Below are positions 10,571 through 20,998 of a DNA stretch of 64,000 nt, in pieces. The notes beneath the pieces are model-generated. The model was not told the origin of the DNA. It searched no databases and saw only the letters and a program-made list of their open reading frames with translations. Each line of letters starts with the position of its first letter. Position 1 is the first letter of the stretch. This stretch comes from Symbiodinium microadriaticum (Eukaryota; Sar; Dinophyceae; Suessiales; Symbiodiniaceae): assembly GCA_001939145.1 (NCBI GenBank), contig LSRX01000513.1, forward strand, positions 62,001-126,000, written 5' to 3'. The translations under genes and the position numbers were made by a program.

Positions 10571-10648
10571 CTCTGCCTCGCCCGCTTCGGTGCTGGGTCA
10601 GCAGACTCCGCCCCTGTGGCCTTAGCCCCCTTAGCCTTCGCTGCACGG

Positions 10649-10683
10649 TTCAGGGTTTAGGGTTTCGGCCTAAACCCTAAGCT
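10649..10683. repeat. Head-to-head telomere-repeat junction
   Basis: AGGGTTTAGGGTTTCGG is followed at once by CCTAAACCCTAA, so G-rich and C-rich telomere-like repeats meet with almost no spacer. Confidence 0.85.
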
Positions 10684-10706
10684 GGCCCTCATCCCTGTAG
10701 TCATTC

Positions 10707-10809
10707 TAGGGGCCTTAATAATTAGAATAGGCTTTTTTGGCGGGTAGAGTTTACTAGAACTACAATAAGGAGCCCCCAAAAAAATAGTATTGGTAATTAG
10801 CCAGGTCCC
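10707..10809 (+). mobile_element. MITE-like element, family A
   Basis: One of the best-preserved copies: TAGGGGCCTTAATAATTAG at the left, CTACAATAAGGAGCCCCC core, then ATAGTATTGGTAATTAG and CCAGGTCCC at the right. Confidence 0.8.
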
Positions 10810-10875
10810 AAAGAGCTCGAGCTTACACCTTTGCAAAGCCTGATCAGGGATCATGCAATCCGTCAAGGGTGCAGA

Positions 10876-10980
10876 TTCCCTACACCCCAAACCCTAAAGC
10901 TCCATAAACCCTAAACGCCTAAAGCCCAGAAATAAAGCCCTAAACCCTAAACCCCCTAAACCCCCTAAACCCCCTACCCT
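10876..10980 (-). repeat. Telomere-like tract, C-rich
   Basis: CCCTAAACCCCCTAAACC-type units in tandem. Confidence 0.85.
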
Positions 10981-11269
10981 CTGTTTCTGTTTAAGTGTGA
11001 TGACCTAGATCCTTCCTAGAAGCTTCAGGGTTCAGGTTTCGAGGCTTGGGGCACCGGAGAATGGATGGAATCGCAGCCGGGCCATCGAGAAACCCAGCTG
11101 TATTAAAGGAAAGTACAGGTGCGGAGTTTAGGGTATTTAGGGCTTCTATAAGGCGTCTATCAGATTATCAGGTATACAGACCTTCTAATTATAAGGCTCC
11201 TATAACGGTAACTACCCACCTGAAAATGTCCTAGACCCATTGCCTCACAGATCTGCTCGCCTTCTGTGT

Positions 11270-11460
11270 CTCAACGCCCCAAGCCCTTACACCCTGAAGG
11301 CAAAGAACCCTGAAACCCCAGAGCCCGACAAACCCTTGCAACCTAGCCCCACCCTAAAGCCTAAAGGCCTAAAGTCTAAAGGGGCCTCAAGCCTTAAACC
11401 CGAAAGCCCTAAGCCCCAAACCCTAAACCCTAAAGCCTGAAGCCCTAAAGCCCCTCACTA
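11270..11460 (-). repeat. Telomere-like tract, C-rich, diverged
   Basis: CCCTAAAGCC, CCCTGAAACC and CCTAAAGGCC variants. The core at 11,410-11,435 is nearly pure CCCTAAA. Confidence 0.75.
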
Positions 11461-11606
11461 GAACCCGTATAGATCCTTTTTTACAGGAGCCCTGAAACCC
11501 GTAAACAAAAAAAAAAATCGCCCGCCTCCACCGTGAAGACCAGACTCCGGTAGGCCCGTCCCTCTTTCGCCCAGCGGCGGAGAAGTGCAACAGACCTCGG
11601 GTTGCG

Positions 11607-11795
11607 CCCAAAGAGCCCAATACCCCTTAATTAAGGAATATACCTCTAAATCATAATATTAAGGCCCCCATACTTTAAGGTATATTCCTTAATAATTCCC
11701 TTATGGAGCCCTTATAGAGACCCTTATAGATCCCTTTAAGGCCCCCCAGAATTTAAGGTCTATTCCTTTATTTAAGGGGTATTGGGCTCCCTGGG
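11607..11795. mobile_element. MITE-like element, family E, long form
   Basis: Outer arms: left AGCCCAATACCCCTTAAT, right TTTAAGGGGTATTGGGCT. The left part contains an inner hairpin (AAGGAATATACC against GGTATATTCCTT, about 11,632-11,692). A second partial right arm is separated from it by CCTTATAG-type repeat, so this copy has one left arm and two right-arm copies. Confidence 0.85.
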
Positions 11796-11799
11796 AGGT

Positions 11800-12165
11800 T
11801 CGAGGGCTCAGGGTTAGGACCCGGGGTCCGGGTTTAGGTGTGGGATTTTGAGGTTTAGGGCTTTAGGATCTAGGGTTTAGGTTTGGGATTTTGAGTTTAG
11901 GGCTTTAGGATTTCAGGTTTGGGGTTTTAAGGTTTAGGGCTTTAGGATCTAGGGTTTAGGTTTGGGAGTTTAAGCTTTAGGGCTTTAGGATTTCAGGTTT
12001 GGGGTTTTAAGGTTTAGGGCTTTAGGATCTAGGGTTTAGGTTTGGGAGTTTAAGCTTTAGGGCTTTAGGATTTCAGGTTTGGGGTTTTAAGGTTTAGGGC
12101 TTTAGGATCTAGGGTTTAGGTTGGGGATTTTGAGGTTTAGGGCTTCAGGATCTAGGATTTGGGGT
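11800..12165 (+). repeat. 80-bp higher-order repeat built from telomere-like heptamers
   Basis: The block at 11,941-12,020 is repeated without change at 12,021-12,100. A slightly diverged copy precedes it (from about 11,865) and a partial one follows to about 12,160. Within each unit the heptamers are degenerate (TTTAGGG, TTTAGGA, TTTCAGG, TTTGGGG, TTTAAGG), yet the units match each other. That means the unit was amplified after the heptamers had diverged. Confidence 0.95.
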
Positions 12166-13800
12166 TCAGACTTTACGGCTCATTGTTCTTTATTGCTACT
12201 ATTGTTGGTACTCATAATACTTCTGACAATCCCTATTCTCTTCCCTATCATTACGATTATGGGGTTTCTATCTGTTCTTACTCCACATTGCTATCGGTAT
12301 GTTCTGTTCAGGCTCCATCTTGCTGTTGTTGTCGTTTCTGACACTCGAAGTAAAGATTTGGAGTTTAGGGTGTACGCCAACTTTTCCTGCTGTGAGCATG
12401 TAGGGGATTTTTGAAGATGCTTAGATCCTATCGGTCGGAATTCTTGCTCAGGATGTTCGGCACAGCGTTTCGAGTTGAACCTTGGGGCTTTAAGCGCGAG
12501 CTGCGGCTCTTACAGGTTCTAGGTTGTATGCAAGTACTGCAAAGCCATCAGTATTCAGGTTTTCGTCAGCGAGTGCAACTACTAGAGTCACTGCTCTCCT
12601 CTTTTTGTACCTACTCTACAAGGGATGGTACCCTAAACCCTAAACTGTTGGAGCTATTGAAAACTGTATCTGGTATTTGATGGGTTTGGAATTGAATTTT
12701 GATGTGGCGTTCATGGACGGTCCAGAGCGGCTTCGGGCTTTCCCAGGCATGGTGTTTACTATTTCGTTGTTCAACGAACAGGGTTTAGGGCTTAGGGTTT
12801 GTGGTTTAGGGTTGAGTAACTACCTAGAATTTCTAACCAGGGTTCAGTTACTTACGCCGCTGGCCATTGGAAGTGGTCTGTATCATAAGGATTCCACAGG
12901 CTGCTGTTGTAGACATGTACCTAAGAGCCCCCGATTCTTGGAAACTCGTATGTGCCTCCCGGAGCCAGACCCTAGAGAACAGGGAGTTTAGGCTCAGCAG
13001 GTGTGCAGGATTGATGCATTAGCCCTGGGATTGCCTATACTTTAGGTGACTGTCCTTTAGACTTTTTTTGCAACCGCCATGCAGTGGCCCATGATGTGGG
13101 TCACTTGGCTTCTGGAGCGAAATGAGGGATTATCACTTATAGCTTGAGAGTTTTGAGACCGAGATCTATAGGCCTCAAGATGCCTGGAGCGCCAAAGTTC
13201 CGAAGATCTCACCCAAGGCACCTCACGAGGCAGTTATGACCTTACCCCTGCCTGACCCACCTGATCCTTCAAAGCATGTGCGTTAAATCCAATTTTGGAA
13301 AGTCGTAGGCTTTCAACCCATGCCCTCTGCAGAGGGCCGAGAATGCGGACCAGCTGCTTGGCTCCCCCCTGCTGCAGAACTTGCTGCAAAACCTGCTGTC
13401 GCGCCTGCGTGGATTGGTTTCACCCACACTAGGGCTGAGGGCTGAAAGGCTTCAGGGTCGATAGGGGGTCTTGGGGTTCGGTAATTCTAACCCTAACGCT
13501 AAACCTCAGTGCAGCAGGTTGCTGCCATTCAGAGATCGTCGGAAAATTATCTCTTAAAGGTCCTTGGTGACTTTATTGTAGTGCCACCCTTAAGGTATCT
13601 AGCGACTTCACACACGATGCAAGGTTCGAACTGAGGACATCCAAAAGAAGTTTGAGTGTCGATGCCTGACAACCAAAGGCTATACCTGACATGAGTAGAT
13701 ATGTGTCCTAGAGTTCTGGTAAACACATGTTGGTTCTGAAATGATTGATGACTAACTGTGCTGAAGCAAAACTTCGTGAAATCCAAAACCGCTGATGGCC
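12166..13800. other. No supported gene
   Basis: AT-rich, moderately open sequence. Isolated telomere-like heptamers at 12,635-12,645 and 12,780-12,815. Frames of 80-104 residues carry no recognisable domain. Confidence 0.45.
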
Positions 13801-14640
13801 TGAACCTAGCCCACAGTCACAACCGCAAGCCAACCAACAAACCTTCGACACCCGAAAGCCCGCAAGGCACCTGACCCCAGAATTGAACCTGAAACTTCAC
13901 ATTCACAAGCCACCATGCCCTTACAACTTCAGCCAAAGGCATCTAAACCGCAAAGACCCTGAAACCCCTAATCCCCAATCAGCCTCAAACCGGAAACCCT
14001 ACACCCCTCGACCCATTACACAGAAGATCCCCAAGCCCCGAAGCCCAAGCCCCTCAGCGCGAGCAATGGTAAGCCTTAGTGTTTTCCTGCAGCCTCTAAC
14101 TCTAGCACTGCTTCAGCGCCCCTCACAACACCCTCCAAGCCCAAAGCTGGACGCAGCTTCTAACAACCCCCAGGACTAGTCGACAAAGTCTGGGGGCCCC
14201 CTTGTCCTGACCCACTGGCCCAAGGGGTCAAAGCATCAATATACTAGATTCTTAATGGGTAGTTTGGCCTCACAAGAAAATCATACACCAGTACTTGTAC
14301 CCTGGAAAACTGCAGTACCTCGCAACACCGTATTCTAATCATTCAGGCGCCTGTATGAACCCCTCATAGAACCCATCAATTGTAAGGAACTCTAAATATT
14401 ACGGCGGCCCCTATACTAAACCCCATCGGCCCCCTATAGAAACTCCTACGATGCCAAGCCTCAGGTCGTTTCCGCGCCGGGCTCGCGATGCCCCGATCGA
14501 CCGCCATGGCTAGTGAGCTGAACCTATTCCTTTAGCTTAGGCTTTGGGGCTGCCAAGTGCTCCGACCCCTATACTACATCGCTTACGACTAGTTGCTTCG
14601 CGCTTCTGAGCTCCAGAGCTTTCGGCCATTTCTGCTGGTA
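13801..14640. other. No supported gene; C-rich degenerate repeat
   Basis: Diffuse CCCTGAAACCCC / CCCGAAAGCC wording from about 13,800 to 14,060. A weak family-A-like remnant (ATTCTAATCATTCAGGCGCC) lies near 14,331. Confidence 0.4.
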
Positions 14641-15395
14641 AGGACCGTCCTGGGCCAGGTTTTCGAGGGTCTAGGGCTTAGGGTTTAGGGGTTTAGGGTC
14701 TAGGCCTACAGGGTTTGGGTGCTTGCTTCATAATTCGGATTTCGGTCTCTCGGCCGTCACAGCCTTTTTGGACGTACCTCTGGGAGGCTTCTGTGCTGTC
14801 TTTGGGCCAAAGGGCTTGCGTCAGTACGGGGACGCGGGCTGTAGGATTGAAGTTGCTCGGCTTTTTCACATCAGGTAGGTAAGTTAGGCTTATAGGATCA
14901 AGTGGTTGCAAGACGGGTATGATGGATCTATCACACGAAAGCGCAGCCCGAAATAAACATGACTTCATGCCAGCATCAAGTCTATGAACAGCTACCAGTG
15001 GAGGGTCTCCTTCGGAAACCGGTGCAGGTCCCGAAAAAAGCACTGCCACAGAACAGTGCGAATCAACAAGAAGGATTAGCTCGGACTAGCTTAAGACTGT
15101 TGCACACACAAGTGACGGGGCAAGTTCTAGCACATGACCTGTGAGTAAAAGAATGGGAATGTGATGTATCTTGATCAAACTACGACTGTGAAGGGGCGAA
15201 CAGGGAAGCGAATACCGTGGAACAAATACCCATTCCGACGCCTCCACTCGAGTGCGCCTTGGCATGCTCGCTGTGACTTTGGGGGAGCATTCCTCATCCG
15301 TCAATGGCTTTAATCACTAGGATCGGGTTTGCTGGGGGTACATTGTACCCCCAAGATGCCACAAGCAGCTCTTGAGATGTTCTGAACCTCGGGGA
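14641..15395. other. No supported gene; short telomere-like patch
   Basis: TTTAGGG run at about 14,675-14,715. A 118-residue minus frame (14,693-15,049) has no recognisable domain. Confidence 0.4.
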
Positions 15396-15510
15396 GCGGC
15401 CCTCAAGCCCAATCCCTAAGCTCTTCAACCCAAAACTCCGAAACCCTAAACCCTATAAACCCCAAATCCCTAAACCCCTAAATCCCTAAAACCCTAAACC
15501 TCTTGGGATA
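15396..15510 (-). repeat. Telomere-like tract, C-rich
   Basis: CCCTAAACCCTATAAACCCC and CCCTAAACCCCTAAATCC units. Confidence 0.85.
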
Positions 15511-15596
15511 CAGGGGCCTTGCAGCAATAATTTGAACCAGGTTTGGGGGGGGTATTTTATGCTCTAATTATAACGGTGGCTGTCCATCTACATCTG

Positions 15597-15715
15597 TAGA
15601 TAGATAGGTAGGTAGGTACGTAGGTAGGTAGGTAGGTAGGTAGGTAGGTAGGTAGGTAGGTACGTAGGCAGATAAGTAGATAGATAGACAGATAGATAGA
15701 TAGATAGATAGAGGC
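15597..15715. repeat. (TAGG)n / (TAGA)n microsatellite
   Basis: About 17 tetramers of TAGG with occasional TACG, then TAGA/CAGA tetramers. The minus-strand frame reads Tyr-Leu-Pro-Thr repeats and is not a gene. Confidence 0.95.
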
Positions 15716-17264
15716 CAGGGAAAGGGATATGTAAAAACGAACAATAAAAGAACAAGCAAATACATAATCAAGAGTACATTTTACTAATTCACACCCTGTC
15801 TCCAGCCCTGAACACTAAGCATCCTGCTGTTTCCTGGCAAGGCGAAGTCGGCGCAGTGTGCACGAGCATGCGCTTTTCAGCTTTGCCAGTTCTGGCGGGG
15901 TGGCTTTCCGAAGCTAGCTTGTGGATCTGGCCCTATAACCCTAAAATAGTAGGATCTTTATAAAGAGCCCCAATAAGGACCCAGGGTCTCTGAATCAGGT
16001 TCCTACATTATATTTCCTGCTACAGGGACAACTCGGTGTCCAAGGCCAACAGGCCCCCCTCAATCCAGCCCCCGGGCTCAACGTCGGCCTCAGCTTTTTG
16101 CATGACGACCTCAGAAAACTTCGAGTTTAGCGTTTAGGGTTAAGGGGTTTAGGGGTCGAAGTTTGGGGTATTTTGCATGAATCATGACTCACAAGCGCCT
16201 ATGAGCGTCTTTTCTGGTCGGCCGTGGTCATCTGGAAAATTCAGAGTTGGGGCTTCTGAACCTGAGTCCTCGTCATGACTTCGCAATTCCTGCTACTATG
16301 CTTCGGTGAGACACGAGCTTCACACCGATCTGCTCGGTAGGGCTAGAAGATCGGATTTTGGAATTTTGAACTAAGCCTTAGTCGGTCATTCAGGTCGTTG
16401 GACAACATGGAGGTGCCTTTGTGTGAACCAGGAAACCGGCGTATCCGGAAGAACGACTTCCAGACGAGGATCCCCTGAAAATCGACCTGACGTAGTAAAG
16501 ACTGCTTAGGGTTTAGGGCTTACGGATCTTAAGCCCTTACTGCATGTGCCTCGAGGTTGCCTCCCAACTTCTCGGGATACCTACGGCCAAGTTTACATCT
16601 AGTCCCTCAGCCCTAAAACCTAAACCCTACATAGTGCTGGGGGTTTGGAGGGCTCCGACCATGCACTTTAGTAACTTTAGGATAGGGATCCCTGCAGATA
16701 GCCCTGTCAGGTTTATGAGGATGTGGCAACCAGAACGTCGGATCCCATGTGCTTAGGGCCAACCTGTAACCCCCCAACCCCCCAAAATAGCAGGTTATGG
16801 ATCCCGCACTATGGGCTGAAGCACTGAAACAGTGGGGTTTTCGAATCCTCAGAATCGATTTATGGCAAGGGCAGCCAAGGTGCAAGAACGCATTCCTTGG
16901 GACGCGAAGCATCAGTGGGAAGGTTGAGAGCATTATAGTCGTAGTACACAATCCCTCCTGATTCCCCGATTACTCCTCCATATCCCTTACGCCTTCTATG
17001 ATTTCCAATCTCCCGACTGTTTTGCGAACTGCTCTCCTGTGCGTGCACGGAGCAGCGCTCGCTGTAAAAGCTGCGACGACTCTCACAGCGACGAGGAAAT
17101 AACTATTTTATGTGTAACATACAGTTACCAATTACCATGGCCACTGACATCACTGTAATCGTGTTTCGAGTTTAGCACTTAGGTTTGCGGTTCCTGAAAC
17201 CTGAACCCTCAATCCAAGAACTGGGAAATGCGATGGTAAGTGGATCTCATATTAGGTCACAATC
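15716..17264. other. No supported gene
   Basis: Ordinary-looking sequence with rare telomere-like heptamers (about 16,125-16,155, 16,505-16,520). A 112-residue minus frame at 16,613-16,951 has no recognisable domain. Confidence 0.4.
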
Positions 17265-18345
17265 CCTCAACCCTACACACCCAAACCCCCAAACGCCTTA
17301 GACCCTTCAACCCTAAACCCTGAACTCCCAAATCCCCTAAACTCGTATTAGTACCCTTAAAGGAACCTGTATAGAACACCCGCTAAACCCTGAAAGCTTA
17401 AACCCATTATTACAATACCCTTACCCCCTGAACCCCGAAACCCTAAGCCCCTTATTACAATGCCTTTATAGTATCCGGTATTGCAAGTAAACCCTCCCAT
17501 CTAAAACCTTAACTAGGGGCTCGTAAGAAACACTGAACCCCTAAACCCCTAAACTCTTAAACCACTAAACCCCAAAAACCAAAACCCGAAACCCTTACAC
17601 CAAAACCCAAGACCCGAAACCCTAAACTCCGGAGCCCCCAAAACTTAAAACCCAAAACCCGAAACCCCTAAACCCAAACCCCGAAACCCTAAACTCGCAA
17701 GCCCCCTAATCCCCTAAGCCCCTAAACTCCTAAGCCCCCAAACCCAAACCCAAACCCAAAACCCGAAACCCTGAACTCCTAAGCCCCCCAAACCCAAAAC
17801 CCGAAACCCTAAACCCCTAAATACAAACCCCGAAACCCCTTAACCCCCAAACCCAAAACCCGAAACCCTAAGCCCCCAAGCGCCTAAGCCCCTAAGCCCC
17901 TAAACTCCTAAGCCCCTAAACTCCCAAGCCCCTAAACCCAAACCCCAAACCCAAAACCCGAAACCCTAAACTCCTAAGCCCCCAAAAAACCCAAAACCCG
18001 AAACCCTAAACCCCTTAACCCAAACCCCGAAACCCCTTAACCCCTAAGCCCCCAAACCCAAAACCCCAAACCCAAATCCCGAAAAACGAACCCCTAAACC
18101 CAAAACCCGAAACCCTAAACTCCAGCCCCTAAACCCCAAACCCCAAACCCAAAAGCCGAAACCCTAAACCCAAAGCCCCTAAGCCCCTAAACTCCTAAGC
18201 CCCTAAACCCAAACCCCAAAACCCGAAACCTGAAACCCTAAGCCCCTGAGCCCCTATACTCCTAAGCCCCCAAACCCAAACCCCAAACCCAAACCCCAAA
18301 CCCAAAACCCGAACCTAAAACCCGAAACCCTAACCTAGGGGCTTT
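17265..18345 (-). repeat. 1.1-kb array of CCCTAAA-derived variants
   Basis: The largest telomere-like block in the window. It is built from CCCAAACC, CCCAAAACC, CCCGAAACC, CCCTAAACT and CCTAAGCCCC words in recurring order; for example AAACCCGAAACCCTAAACT followed by CCTAAGCCCC recurs many times. All are C-rich on the plus strand. Confidence 0.95.
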
Positions 18346-18887
18346 TGAGGCTCCTGCGTGTCGGCTTCTCGGAATCTGGTACGGTTTAGGTTTACCTCTG
18401 GCTCCAATTTGTTCTTGCTCTGAGTTCTGAGGGGTATACCCTATGTTTTTTAAGGGGTCATAACCCTACTATTCTGTAAGGTTTGGGGTTACCGGTTCAG
18501 GCCCTCCCCCAACCCGACAAAACCTGTTCCCTATGCGTATGTCCTGAAACAAGTCCCAGAGGCGCCACCGTAGCTGCGATCCCAACTCCTTCGCCCAATA
18601 AAATCCGCCGGAGAAGCGGCGTTGCCTTTCCTGGAAGGGAACCCCGAACTGTGCTTGAAGGATCAAGGGCCGGTGTTATAATTAGTATCAAAATTTTACG
18701 CTCCGAAATTTCGGCCATGAGTTAGAGTCCGGCTGCAGAGTCCTGATTACTTCGTTATCCACCGCCTTTCGCGAAAGATGTGCGCGGATGCTGCGGTCAA
18801 ACTTCTGACGGGTGCGCTGGCCATAGCGGATCAACTCGCCGGGACTCGCCGCAAGATGGTGCCAGGAAAGCAATCAGAGCTCTACGA
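18346..18887. other. No supported gene
   Basis: Overlapping 60-80 residue frames on both strands between 18,469 and 18,873. None can be assigned to a family. Confidence 0.4.
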
Positions 18888-19114
18888 AAGGGGCCTAAAT
18901 AATTACCAATACTACACCCCCGGGGCCGAAAGTTGTGAGCTACCGGGCCTTATATCATGTTACAGACACTCGCGGAGGAGCGGAGTAAAGCTCACTTCTG
19001 GCAGGAGTCTGGGGTAAAAGGCTCAACTTCGTTGTTGAAGCTAGTGGGTCGAACTATCGGCCCGGTGCAGTATTCTTAAGGTTCCTTATTATAATTATGG
19101 TATAATCTACCCCA
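18888..19114 (-). mobile_element. MITE-like element, family A, reversed, apparently interrupted
   Basis: AGGGGCCTAAATAATTACC plus AATACTA at 18,888-18,915 is the reverse complement of the standard right end. AGGTTCCTTATTATAATT plus ATGGTATAATCTACCCC at about 19,079-19,114 is the reverse complement of the standard core. About 160 unrelated bases lie between, and the far terminus is missing. Confidence 0.6.
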
Positions 19115-19256
19115 GCGTGCTTCGAGGCTGCTTCCTTTCAAGGTGTTTAGGGTCTATAGGGGTTTAGAGTTTAGGGTAGCATCACTCTGCTATGCTTGCG
19201 AGAGCAATTCGGACCAGGGATCACATGGCCAGATTGAATCGAAGAAGTGTCTGGGT

Positions 19257-19325
19257 AATCCCCTAAACCCTAAACCCTGACCCCTAAACCCTAACCCCTA
19301 AACCCTAACCCCAAGACTTAAATCC
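19257..19325 (-). repeat. Telomere-like tract, C-rich
   Basis: CCCTAAACCCTGACCCC and CCCTAAACCCTAACCCC units. Confidence 0.85.
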
Positions 19326-19332
19326 GAAGCTC

Positions 19333-19444
19333 GGAGGCCTCAGAGGGTGGGATGAAGATAGGAATTAAGGGTCCCCTTTATCATGTAAGGACTCTTACTT
19401 GGGAATATCCCACCTACCTTAAGTTCCACCTTTTGAGGCCTCCG
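19333..19444. mobile_element. MITE-like element, family I
   Basis: Inverted ends CGGAGGCCTCAGAGGGTGGG and CCACCTTTTGAGGCCTCCGA. The core GGAATTAAGGGTCCCC and GTAAGGACTCTTA corresponds to the reverse complement of the 3580-3681 copy. Confidence 0.75.
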
Positions 19445-19554
19445 ATAGGCTAACCGGCTAGAGAAGACTGACGCCTCAGAAGGAAGCTAGCCCTTCACCT
19501 CCTGAGCCCCAGATTGACGAAAAGAGCACCCAAGTCCTACATCCTGATCCTTAT

Positions 19555-19660
19555 ATACCTGTATAGTCTCCATTGAAGTTCCTTTTTTGGTTTAACCCTA
19601 TTTTGTATTTAGGATCCTATAAGGTAACCCCAAAGAAGGAACTACAATGGAGACTTTAGG
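19555..19660. mobile_element. MITE-like element, family B
   Basis: TACCTGTATAGTCTCCATTG and CAATGGAGACTTTAGG arms with TTCCTTTTTTGG / AAGAAGGAACTA. The centre GGTTTAACCC..GGATCCTATAAGG is in the opposite orientation to the 3.5-kb copy. Confidence 0.88.
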
Positions 19661-20254
19661 CAAATCTTCATCGTCGTTGTTGCTTCCCAAACCCGACTCC
19701 GAAAGCTTGAACCTTTATCCCAAACCCCGCAGCCAATGCAGCCCCAGCTTCAGGCGGTACAGACATCGCCCTGGCTGAACATCCAACTTTGCTGGTTACA
19801 GGCGCAGGCTAAATTAGGGGCTGGGGCATCGGGTGCAGCGGTCTAGAGTTTGGGGCGTACGGTTCGTCAATTTTCGGATGTGGGGTTGCTGTAGCTCTGC
19901 GCCTGCGGTCCTGGGGGGGGGGGCCGGGGCGGGATAAGGCTTTTTAGAGTGTCGTCACCTTTGGGAGTTGGCCCAAAAGCGATAGACCTAAACTACGCAG
20001 TGCGCTCTAACGCGCAAGGGGGTGTATAATGCACGGGATTAGAGGGGTTTGGATGTTGGGGAACCTTTTTGTATACATTGAAACTACCCGACTGCATATA
20101 AGTTTAGTTATAGGGACCCTACGAAAAAGTTGGGTTTGGGTAGTCTAAGGTACTCCCTAAACCCCAAGCTTCGCTCACCTAGAGTAACAACGGTACCTCA
20201 AAAACAAGTTGTATAGGATTTGTGGGTTGAGGGTACACTTACCTTTTATCAGGT
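19661..20254. other. No supported gene
   Basis: Contains a G/C run near 19,911-19,930 and scattered telomere-like words. No coding signal. Confidence 0.4.
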
Positions 20255-20398
20255 ACCTTGGCCTAAACCCCAAACCCAATACCCCCTTGCTTACTCTACC
20301 CTAAACCCCTAAACCCAGAATCTTAAAATTTCCTAAGCCCTAAACCCAGAATCTTAACATACCCTAAACCCTAAACCCAGAACCTTAAAATTAAAAGG
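20255..20398 (-). repeat. CCCTAAACCCAGAATCTTAA tandem units
   Basis: Three successive units combine CCCTAAACC heptamers with AGAATCTTAAAAT-type sequence. Confidence 0.8.
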
Positions 20399-20920
20399 CC
20401 CTCGCCAGCCTGCTGAGCTGGTGATCTCCCAGGCGCCGGCTGTCTCCGACTTCCTGTGCCCATGGGGTCTCTGTCAGTTTAGGGTTTAGGGTTTTGGGTT
20501 TAGAATTTTTGGCTTACTTCGCCTCGAGTTTATCGAGTGCTTTAACCCTAAGGCTCAAAATAGCCCCAAAAGCCCGATGTAGCATGGTCTTCGGGCCCAA
20601 AAGCCTTGGAAGATGAGTCCTCAGGGCCTTAGGGTAAGGGTTTAAGGCTTTTAGAGTTTCGGGATGAAGCATTCAGGGGTTCCGGGCCTAGAGTTTGTGG
20701 TTCTTGACGGAGTTGCACTTTCAAAGAGCTTCGGGTCAACCTAGCATCCTTAGTTTGGGATTTGAAATTGAGTCCGTGCTTTGGAGGCGCTCAGAAGCCC
20801 GAAGTTTGCACAGTAGTTGTGGATTGCTGCACATGCGGACTTGCATGTTACTAGTCGCAAGACTTCCGCGGTAGTGGCGAATGTGCATGCGATGTAGCCG
20901 CGAACGCATTTTCAGTTAGA
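20399..20920. other. No supported gene
   Basis: Isolated TTTAGGG runs at about 20,477-20,503. No coding signal. Confidence 0.4.
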
Positions 20921-20998
20921 ATGGTGGTGGTGGTGGTGGTGGTGGTGGTGGTGGTGGTCGTGGTGGTGGTGGTCGTGGTGGTGGTGGTGGTGGTGGAT
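20921..20998. repeat. (GGT)n microsatellite
   Basis: About 25 GGT/GTG triplets with two GTC interruptions. It encodes poly-Val or poly-Pro by chance. Confidence 0.95.

Noticed and set aside
15568..15771. ORF with Tyr-Leu-Pro-Thr repeats
   Set aside because: It is the TAGG/TAGA tetranucleotide microsatellite read in one frame.
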